Origin: Desulfobacterales bacterium
GTDB lineage: Bacteria > Desulfobacterota > Desulfobacteria > Desulfobacterales > DAOWNP01
Assembly (NCBI GenBank): GCA_030149595.1
Contig: JASFBI010000018.1
Span: 1-11,502, forward strand
Length of the DNA: 11,502 nt
Reading direction: 5' to 3'
The position numbers were made by a program, and so were the translations under genes. Under the pieces are notes generated by a model. The model worked only from the letters and a program-made list of their open reading frames with translations. It was not told the DNA's origin and made no database searches. Shown here in pieces: positions 6,620-11,502 of this stretch (within the stretch, counting starts at the first letter, position 1; each line of letters opens with the position of its first letter).

Positions 6620-6682
6620 TTATTTTTTATATGAAACTCCGTCCAACAGACAGTAATTATGAGAGTTTCAATTTTTGTTGTG
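6620..6682. repeat. 63-bp intergenic repeat, copy 2 (between nfnA and nfnB)
   Basis: Second copy of the element at 5032-5094, in the same orientation. It begins 36 bp after the nfnA stop codon and ends 39 bp before the nfnB start. It keeps the same 8-bp stem (6632-6639 with 6663-6670). Between nfnA and the repeat is the small palindrome CAGATAAATCTG (6684-6695). If nfnA and nfnB are cotranscribed, this structure sits inside their message. Confidence 0.85.
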
Positions 6683-6718
6683 ACAGATAAATCTGCCATG
6701 TATGTTACTTAAATTCAG

Positions 6719-7552
6719 TTATGCTTTTTGCAGATTGCAGTAATGGTCATAAGACTTTTTTTCTTCAATATCATATGCTCTGAGACGAAGAATTAATTCA
6801 TCAAAATTAACCTTATGTCCGTCAAATTCAGGTCCGTCAACGCATGCAAATTTGGTTTCCCCTCCAACAGATACGCGACATCCTCCACACATTCCTGTAC
6901 CATCAATCATTATAGGATTCAGGCTGACAAGGGTTTTTACATTATACTCTTTGGTAACAGCACATGCGGCTTTCATCATGGGTACAGGACCTATAGCCAC
7001 AGCCATTTTAATATCTTCTTTTTCCAGAATATCCTTTAAAACTTCGGTAACAAATCCATGATGTCCGTATGAACCATCATCTGTGCATATATGCAATTTT
7101 GTAGAAGCAATTTTCATTTTATTTTCAAGAATAAGAAGGTCTTTATTTCTTGACCCTATTATAGAGGTAACATCATTCCCAATCTCTTTTAATCCACGGG
7201 CAATGGGGTGTAAAACAGCAACGCCTGTTCCTCCGCCTACACAAACAACTTTTCCGACTTTTTCCAGATGAGTTGCAGCTCCGAGAGGACCAATAACGTC
7301 CATATAACTATCGCCTTCTTTTAAATCCCTGAAAATAGCAGTAGATTTTCCTACAACCATATATATAATGGTAATTGTTCCATTTTCAGGATCAGTATCA
7401 GCCATGGTCAGAGGAATACGTTCTCCGGTCTCAGTTGCTTTTATAATAACGAACTGACCTGGTAAGGCTTTACGTGCAATAAGCGGGGCTTCAATTTCGT
7501 TGAGAATGACGGTTCCTTCTGCCATTTCCTGACGTTTTATTATTTTAAACAA
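6719..7552 (-). CDS. nfnA: NfnA-type small subunit of NADH-dependent ferredoxin:NADP+ oxidoreductase
   Basis: Binds FAD and a 2Fe-2S cluster and exchanges electrons with NAD(H) in the Nfn complex. It shows the flavin-binding ERIPLT (residues 44-49), the nucleotide-binding VGGGTGVA (105-112), and MCGGC (221-225) with Cys237. Only three cluster cysteines are present, with Asp217 nearby, consistent with the mixed Asp/Cys ligation I recall for NfnA. I chose the TTG at 7550-7552: a perfect AGGAGG (7559-7564) lies 6 nt before it, and the protein then begins MFKIIKRQEMAEG like its relatives. The upstream ATG at 7597 would add 15 residues and put the ribosome site inside the gene. Length 277 aa, normal. 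It lies 261 bp downstream of the HdrA-like gene. Confidence 0.93.
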   Translation of the reverse strand: MFKIIKRQEMAEGTVILNEIEAPLIARKALPGQFVIIKATETGERIPLTMADTDPENGTITIIYMVVGKSTAIFRDLKEGDSYMDVIGPLGAATHLEKVGKVVCVGGGTGVAVLHPIARGLKEIGNDVTSIIGSRNKDLLILENKMKIASTKLHICTDDGSYGHHGFVTEVLKDILEKEDIKMAVAIGPVPMMKAACAVTKEYNVKTLVSLNPIMIDGTGMCGGCRVSVGGETKFACVDGPEFDGHKVNFDELILRLRAYDIEEKKSYDHYCNLQKA

Positions 7553-7598
7553 TGGAATCCTCCTGATTTGTAAAACATATTTTTTAATACAAAACAAA

Positions 7599-7615
7599 CT
7601 CCGAATAAATCGGAG
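7599..7615. repeat. Small hairpin in the nfnA leader
   Basis: CTCCGA (7599-7604) and TCGGAG (7610-7615) around a 5-nt loop, perfect 6-bp stem. It lies about 50 nt before the TTG start. On the minus strand it contains a second ACCTCC/GGAG-like pairing element that could compete with the ribosome site for pairing; that role is speculative. Confidence 0.4.
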
Positions 7616-7664
7616 GTAATAAAAACAAAAAAATATTTATTTTCTATTTTTTATTAAAGTTATG

Positions 7665-7715
7665 ATAAAAGAGAACATGTGTAAAGGGGAAACCAGTAGA
7701 CACGCTCTCTTTTAT
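7665..7715 (-). promoter_or_regulatory. Long hairpin in the nfnA leader
   Basis: Perfect 10-bp stem ATAAAAGAGA (7665-7674) / TCTCTTTTAT (7706-7715), with an inner GTGT (7679-7682) / ACAC (7700-7703, allowing asymmetric loops) and a 17-nt apex rich in A and G on the plus strand. It would form just after the predicted nfnA transcription start. No known riboswitch family is recognised. It could be a transcript-protecting 5' hairpin or a leader element, or an end for readthrough from the upstream operon. Confidence 0.45.
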
Positions 7716-7725
7716 TGTAATAATT

Positions 7726-7753
7726 TTTATAGCAACTACCTGTAACTTGTTAA
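7726..7753 (-). promoter_or_regulatory. Likely nfnA promoter, TTAACA-16-TATAAA
   Basis: Minus-strand -35 TTAACA (7748-7753), 16-bp spacer and -10 TATAAA (7726-7731), giving a start near 7719 and a leader of about 165 nt. The -35 box lies between the two arms of the dyad at 7739-7771, which may be its operator. Confidence 0.45.
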
Positions 7754-7771
7754 ATTATAAGTGGTTACAGG
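7739..7771. promoter_or_regulatory. Dyad around the nfnA -35 box
   Basis: CCTGTAAC (7739-7746) and GTTACAGG (7764-7771) are perfect 8-bp inverted arms, 25 bp apart centre to centre. The position over the predicted -35 region suggests a repressor or activator site. It does not match the Rex or Fnr consensus that I know. Confidence 0.4.
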
Positions 7772-7785
7772 GTGGGTGAAATATC

Positions 7786-7817
7786 TTAATAAATATTATA
7801 TACATAATATTTATTAA
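7786..7817. repeat. Perfect AT-only palindrome overlapping the stop codon of the HdrA-like gene
   Basis: Fourteen-base arms TTAATAAATATTAT (7786-7799) and their exact reverse complement (7804-7817) around ATAC. The right arm includes the TAA stop at 7814-7816. It may mark the end of the upstream operon, but no U-tract follows on the minus strand, so transcription may continue. Confidence 0.55.
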
Positions 7818-10246
7818 TTACAGAGTGTGTAAAAAGGAACCCCTTCTTTATAAGTGTGACTTATAACACCATCTGCAACCAATTCATCAAGCTGCTCTCT
7901 CATAGAATCTTCTGATAATACATCTGTAAGTTCTGTTATAGAGAACGGGCGTTTTTCAGCTATAAAGGTCTCCTCTAATCTGGCCTTAACAAATTCTTCT
8001 TTTAATGCTTCTGTAAAATCACTGCGGTCATATTCTAATGCATGTCGCTGGTCGCCTCTGTATGTTGATTCCCAAGGTCTTCGAAGACCTGAAGATAGTA
8101 AAAGACGTATTCGGGAATTATATTTTACAAGTCGATATATACTTCTAAGAAGGCTTGTGTTTTCCGGGTTTTTTTCTATTGCTCCTCCCAGGGAAGCAAT
8201 AGTTTCTGCAAAATTTTCTACTGTATGTATGAACTCTTTTGGTTTGTTTAAATCAGCATGTGCTATTGCAATGCGTTGTCGGTCAAATCCGCATAAAGAA
8301 AATAATTTTTTCATAAGATTGACACGGCTCCATGCATGGTCTACACCAAAAGAGTGGTGACAAGTTTCAGGCGGACAACCGATAAGAAGCAGGCCTGGTG
8401 CTCCTTCTAAAAACGCTCTTGCCATAACAGATGTGTCAACTTGTCCAATGCATGGTATTCCAAGAATATGAATGTTTGGATTATATTTCATATTTTGACT
8501 TCCTGCATTATCTGCTGCAGGAAGACCACCCCATAAACATGCAAAGGCTGCAAACTCATCTCCTGATAACTGTTTTACCAAAGATGCAATTCTTGCTTCT
8601 CTTTGTTCATTTGTATTATTCTGTAAAGTCAAAGCCTGATACGGACATGCAGCAGCGCATGTTCCACCACTTGTGCATACCATAGGATCTACTATGCGGA
8701 GCAATCCACCACCACTACCTTCAACAGTTCCTATTGCACTGCAATCACAAAGATCTTGACACTGTCCGCATCCAACACATTTATCTGTATCGACAACATA
8801 TACAGAATGAGGAGCATAAAGTTTATTTTCCATAGATTTTTGCAGCATTTCAGCATTCTTTTTTCCGGCTTTTCTACCCTGACTTAATGCATCATTTAAA
8901 TTGCAGGCATAGCGGGCACTTCCTGCAAGGTATGTTGACTCTCTTCCTACCATCTCAGGTCGTACTTTGACATGATGAATACCAAGGAATTCATTTTTAC
9001 TATGAGTAATCCTAAGTATTTTTGCAATATTTAGTGCTTTTTCACTAATTTTACGAATAGGAGAAAGAATAATTTTATCCCATGGTATTTCATATTCCAG
9101 ATGGTCAGTTACGTTGCCAAAACTAATATATTTGTTCTGGATGACTGGCTGTAGTGCTTTATTATAAGGAATCCAGGTTAATCCAAGCTTTCTTCCAACA
9201 GCTCGTTCAGCAGCAGAAAGGGAAATTGGCATTTGTTCATTATATAAAATTACAACACGAGAGCTTCGGGATCTTTCCAAAATATATTTGCTCATTGCCC
9301 ATGCTGAATCTACAGAAAGTTGTGCAAATTCAGGCTGGCCTGATTCATAATCATTTATCCAAAAAACTATATCTCCTTTTGGAATTTCATATCCCCATAC
9401 TAATTTTTCAAACTCTGTTTGACACAAAACAGTTTTACCATCATACCCAAATTCAGGACATGGAGGAGTTAATTCTCCATCTAAACATGCTATAATAGCA
9501 CCTGCACTATATTTTACTACTGCTTTTTTTTCGGGAACAGTAAATGATAGAGTATAGTCTCCTGTTATTCCGGTAAGATCACAAAGCTCACCCTTGGGAA
9601 GAAATTTAACATGGGGGCTATTTGTGACTTTTTCTATAATAGTTTTCAAGCGGGTGTAGTTATCGCGTTCACCTGGAAACTGTTTGTGAATGTTTTTTAA
9701 AATAGTATCAGAATCATTTTCCGGAACAGATAAAAGACAACTTACCCCCCTGCGGGCAAATTCATTAGCTGCCGTAAAAGAGGCAATACCTCCGCCAACA
9801 ATAACAGGTGGATTGTTGATACTGATTTTTTTATGGAGACTGGGCATAAAAGCCATCATTTCAGCTACAGCAGCACGAACAAGTTTTGAACCTTTTTCAG
9901 CTTTTAACTCTGGAGTAAGATCACTTACGTTTGCAACATGCCCCCGAAGATTTACTATATCTATCTGGCCTTTTTGTAAGCCTTCTGGTTCAAGCATGGT
10001 TTCGAATTTTTTTAGCATGAGTCTGCTTTCACACCCGGCAACCACCAGTCGGGTTAGTTTTTTTTCCTTTATTTTATTGATGATATAATTCATGCCGGGG
10101 TGCATGCAAGGGTATGGTAACACTTCACAACACATGACCCCAGGTTCATGTTCTAAATTTGATTTAAGAAGTGGCAAATCTACCAGTGGTTTAATTTTTT
10201 CTCCACACTGACAAAGAAACACACCAATTTTAGGAATATTATTCAT
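7814..10246 (-). CDS. HdrA-like / MvhD-like fusion protein with ferredoxin domain
   Basis: Probable electron-transfer hub linking the NuoF/NuoG-like pair to another redox partner; cytoplasmic, 810 aa. Order: HdrA-like N-terminus with FLCQCG and the conserved VVAGC stretch (residues 1-135); a Rossmann-like segment starting IVGGGIASFTAA (149-160) and ending YLAGSARYACN (439-449); a two-cluster ferredoxin domain (Cys490, 493, 496, 500 and Cys524, 530, 534); an MvhD-like domain (565-680, Cys570, 599, 624, 629); and a helical C-terminus resembling a winged helix (about 740-810). Several family-conserved residues are missing: the second ferredoxin cluster has Gly527 where Cys is expected, the MvhD CxWC motif is CLWG, and the FAD fingerprint is weak. 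Start ATG has AGGAGG 6 nt upstream, 14 bp after the preceding gene. No hdrB or hdrC is visible. Confidence 0.85.
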   Translation of the reverse strand: MNNIPKIGVFLCQCGEKIKPLVDLPLLKSNLEHEPGVMCCEVLPYPCMHPGMNYIINKIKEKKLTRLVVAGCESRLMLKKFETMLEPEGLQKGQIDIVNLRGHVANVSDLTPELKAEKGSKLVRAAVAEMMAFMPSLHKKISINNPPVIVGGGIASFTAANEFARRGVSCLLSVPENDSDTILKNIHKQFPGERDNYTRLKTIIEKVTNSPHVKFLPKGELCDLTGITGDYTLSFTVPEKKAVVKYSAGAIIACLDGELTPPCPEFGYDGKTVLCQTEFEKLVWGYEIPKGDIVFWINDYESGQPEFAQLSVDSAWAMSKYILERSRSSRVVILYNEQMPISLSAAERAVGRKLGLTWIPYNKALQPVIQNKYISFGNVTDHLEYEIPWDKIILSPIRKISEKALNIAKILRITHSKNEFLGIHHVKVRPEMVGRESTYLAGSARYACNLNDALSQGRKAGKKNAEMLQKSMENKLYAPHSVYVVDTDKCVGCGQCQDLCDCSAIGTVEGSGGGLLRIVDPMVCTSGGTCAAACPYQALTLQNNTNEQREARIASLVKQLSGDEFAAFACLWGGLPAADNAGSQNMKYNPNIHILGIPCIGQVDTSVMARAFLEGAPGLLLIGCPPETCHHSFGVDHAWSRVNLMKKLFSLCGFDRQRIAIAHADLNKPKEFIHTVENFAETIASLGGAIEKNPENTSLLRSIYRLVKYNSRIRLLLSSGLRRPWESTYRGDQRHALEYDRSDFTEALKEEFVKARLEETFIAEKRPFSITELTDVLSEDSMREQLDELVADGVISHTYKEGVPFYTLCN

Positions 10247-10260
10247 TATTAGCCTCCTTT

Positions 10261-10866
10261 TTATAACGCCACTGGCGTAAGGGTTACAGATGGTGCATTT
10301 CGAACAGAATCAATACGGGAGCTCATTGCCCCTGTGGGACAAATAGTAACACAGCATCCACAGGCAACACATATATCTGAAGGAACTAAAAAGGGTGCTC
10401 CTATTTTTTTATGTACACCACGGTCAACTATGGAAATAGCAGATAGACCTACGACTTCCTCGCATATTCGTGTACACAGACCACAGAGCATGCATTTTTC
10501 ATCAGTATCTTCTATAGGGAACTGTGTAGAAGATACGCCGTATTTGTTTGCCATCTCTTTTATTTCATTACTGCCAGGACATTTGGACAGCAGCATTTCA
10601 AAAAGCCATTTTCGAACATTTTGAACACGTTCGGTCTCTGTATATATATTAATTCCTTCGGCTGCCGGATAGATACATGATGCAACAAGTTTTGACCAGT
10701 TACCTTCTTTTAATTCAACCATACATAAACGGCATGCTCCGCTTGGAGCGACAGCTTCATGATAGCAAAGTGTAGGAATTTCAATTTCATATTGCCGTGC
10801 GGCTTCAAGCACAGTGCACCCTGGTTCTACTTCAACCTCGGTATCATTTATATTAAATTTAATCAT
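10261..10866 (-). CDS. NuoG/HoxU-like iron-sulfur subunit (2Fe-2S plus two 4Fe-4S)
   Basis: Electron relay between a NuoF-like NADH-oxidising subunit and downstream centres. Numbered from the ATG at 10875, an N-terminal 2Fe-2S fold uses Cys37, 48, 51 and 67. The C-terminal half has two 4Fe-4S motifs: Cys128, 131, 134, 138 and Cys169, 172, 175, 179. The His/Cys cluster motif (HxxxCxxCxxxxxC) normally between them in NuoG, HoxU and HydA is absent; LLSKCPGSNEIKE stands there instead. Length about 200 aa. I prefer the ATG at 10864-10866, giving MIKFNINDTEVEVEPG as in relatives; AGGAG is 11 nt from it but only 2 nt from the ATG at 10875, so the start is not settled. The gene follows the NuoF-like stop by 32-41 bp and precedes the HdrA-like gene by 14 bp, so all three are one operon. 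Confidence 0.88.
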   Translation of the reverse strand: MIKFNINDTEVEVEPGCTVLEAARQYEIEIPTLCYHEAVAPSGACRLCMVELKEGNWSKLVASCIYPAAEGINIYTETERVQNVRKWLFEMLLSKCPGSNEIKEMANKYGVSSTQFPIEDTDEKCMLCGLCTRICEEVVGLSAISIVDRGVHKKIGAPFLVPSDICVACGCCVTICPTGAMSSRIDSVRNAPSVTLTPVAL

Positions 10867-10907
10867 TCTAAACATTTCTCCTGTAATTATAGTATCTTAA
10901 AAAATTA

Positions 10908-11502
10908 TTAATTTACCTGAACCGCATTGAATTTACAGGTTTCCATGCAGATGCCGCATCTAATACATTTATCTGCATTAATAATATGTGGTTCTTTTTT
11001 CTTGCCGGTAATACAATTTTCAGGACATAGACGGGCACAGCTTCTGCACCCTGTACATGCATCAGAATCAATATAATATGTAATAAGTTCCTTGCATACT
11101 CCGGCCGGACACTTTTGATCATTTATATGGGCAAGATATTCATCTTTAAAAAATTTTATTGTGGTAAGACATGGATTGGGAGCGCTTGTCCCAAGGGCGC
11201 ATAATGCACCATCCTGTATAGCTTCGGCAAGGCTTTGAAGAGTGTCAATATCCTGTTCACTTCCTTTTCCAGCAGAAAAATTATCAAGGATTTCCCGCAT
11301 TTTTGTAAGTCCAAGTCTGCATGGAATACATTTTCCGCAGGATTCTTCCTCAAGAAATCTTAAAAAATATCGACCCACATCCACTACACAATCATGTTCA
11401 TCCATAACAATCATGGCACCTGAACCCATCATAGCACCAGCATCTGTTAAAGAATCAAAATCCATTGGAGTATTTTTTAAATTGTTGGGAATACATCCCC
11501 CT
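10908..11502 (-). CDS. NuoF-like NADH-binding subunit, C-terminal part, with fused ferredoxin (5' end outside window)
   Basis: C-terminal 197 or so residues of a NuoF/HydB/HndC-type subunit; the FMN- and NADH-binding domain lies beyond the right edge. The frame runs open to the edge and contains GGCIP just before the ATG at 11465, so that ATG is internal. Counted from that Met, the SLBB-like stretch AGAMMGSGAMIVMDE (9-23) leads to the cluster motif ESCGKCIPCR (Cys43, 46, 49) with Cys89, the N3-type 4Fe-4S site. It continues into a ferredoxin tail, Cys137, 140, 143, 147 and Cys167, 170, 173, 177. Such tails occur in NuoF-like subunits of NAD(H)-linked bifurcating hydrogenases, formate dehydrogenases and related complexes, not in respiratory complex I. 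It is the first gene of the visible operon and suggests a NuoE-like gene and a catalytic partner further right. Confidence 0.92.
   Translation of the reverse strand, partial: GGCIPNNLKNTPMDFDSLTDAGAMMGSGAMIVMDEHDCVVDVGRYFLRFLEEESCGKCIPCRLGLTKMREILDNFSAGKGSEQDIDTLQSLAEAIQDGALCALGTSAPNPCLTTIKFFKDEYLAHINDQKCPAGVCKELITYYIDSDACTGCRSCARLCPENCITGKKKEPHIINADKCIRCGICMETCKFNAVQVN

Noticed and set aside
5032..6682. CRISPR array or composite transposon bounded by the repeats
   Set aside because: Only two copies, with an ordinary gene between them; no spacers, transposase or terminal inverted repeats.
7553..7597. Fifteen extra N-terminal residues of nfnA from the upstream ATG
   Set aside because: A perfect AGGAGG lies inside this stretch, 6 nt before a TTG, and relatives begin at the TTG position.
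9154..9495. Open plus-strand frame of 113 codons inside the HdrA-like gene
   Set aside because: It lies wholly opposite a well-supported gene, has no recognisable motifs or ribosome site, and has the composition expected of an antisense shadow.
9690..10088. Open plus-strand frame of 132 codons inside the HdrA-like gene
   Set aside because: Antisense to the conserved HdrA N-terminal region; no family resemblance and no start signal.
10908..11502. Respiratory complex I NuoF
   Set aside because: The fused double ferredoxin tail and the HdrA/MvhD and Nfn neighbours fit soluble bifurcating-type complexes instead.

Overview
The window is AT-rich bacterial DNA that reads like a Desulfobacterota (former Deltaproteobacteria) anaerobe, most likely a Desulfobacterales sulfate reducer or close relative. 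The evidence is a gene set of Nfn-type transhydrogenase, an HdrA/MvhD-like protein and NuoF/NuoG-like iron-sulfur proteins, a very large acetyl-CoA hydrolase/transferase, and fragments of two-component proteins of a style common in that group. This placement is inferred from protein style; no ribosomal marker is present. Every intact protein gene is on the minus strand; the tRNA and two decayed gene remnants are on the plus strand.

Layout. 1-272: remnant of a Cache-type sensor domain on the plus strand, ending near a 12-bp-arm palindrome. 280-1922: def (peptide deformylase) and ribF (riboflavin kinase/FAD synthetase), minus strand. 1923-2463: an intergenic block with an 18-bp perfect palindrome, tRNA-Leu(CAG), a 14-codon stub of a response regulator, and a two-way terminator. 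2464-4632: an acetyl-CoA hydrolase/transferase-family enzyme of 722 aa. 4633-5167: a long intergenic stretch with a promoter bracketed by a 19-bp inverted repeat, a strong hairpin and copy 1 of a 63-bp repeat. 5168-7552: nfnB and nfnA, separated by copy 2 of the same repeat. 7553-7813: a hairpin-rich spacer with a likely nfnA promoter. 7814-11502: an HdrA-like/MvhD fusion, a small NuoG/HoxU-like 2Fe-2S/4Fe-4S protein and the C-terminal part of a NuoF-like subunit that runs off the right edge.

How the genes work together. The right half encodes electron-transfer proteins between pyridine nucleotides, ferredoxin and probably a thiol/disulfide, hydrogen or formate partner outside the window. NuoF-like would exchange electrons with NAD(H), the NuoG/HoxU-like protein would wire them on, and the HdrA-like/MvhD fusion would connect to a further partner. 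NfnAB couples NADH and ferredoxin to NADP(H). Transcription runs nuoF-like > nuoG-like > hdrA/mvhD with 14-41 bp gaps, so those three form an operon. nfnAB probably has its own promoter. The acetyl-CoA-handling enzyme fits a carbon metabolism built on acetyl-CoA, with its own promoter and terminator.

The most unusual points are the HdrA-like protein, which has lost several family-conserved cofactor positions; the 63-bp repeat that follows both nfn genes; and the paired inverted sites around the acetyl-CoA transferase promoter. I did not find a CRISPR array, an intact transposon, a defence system or an rRNA.
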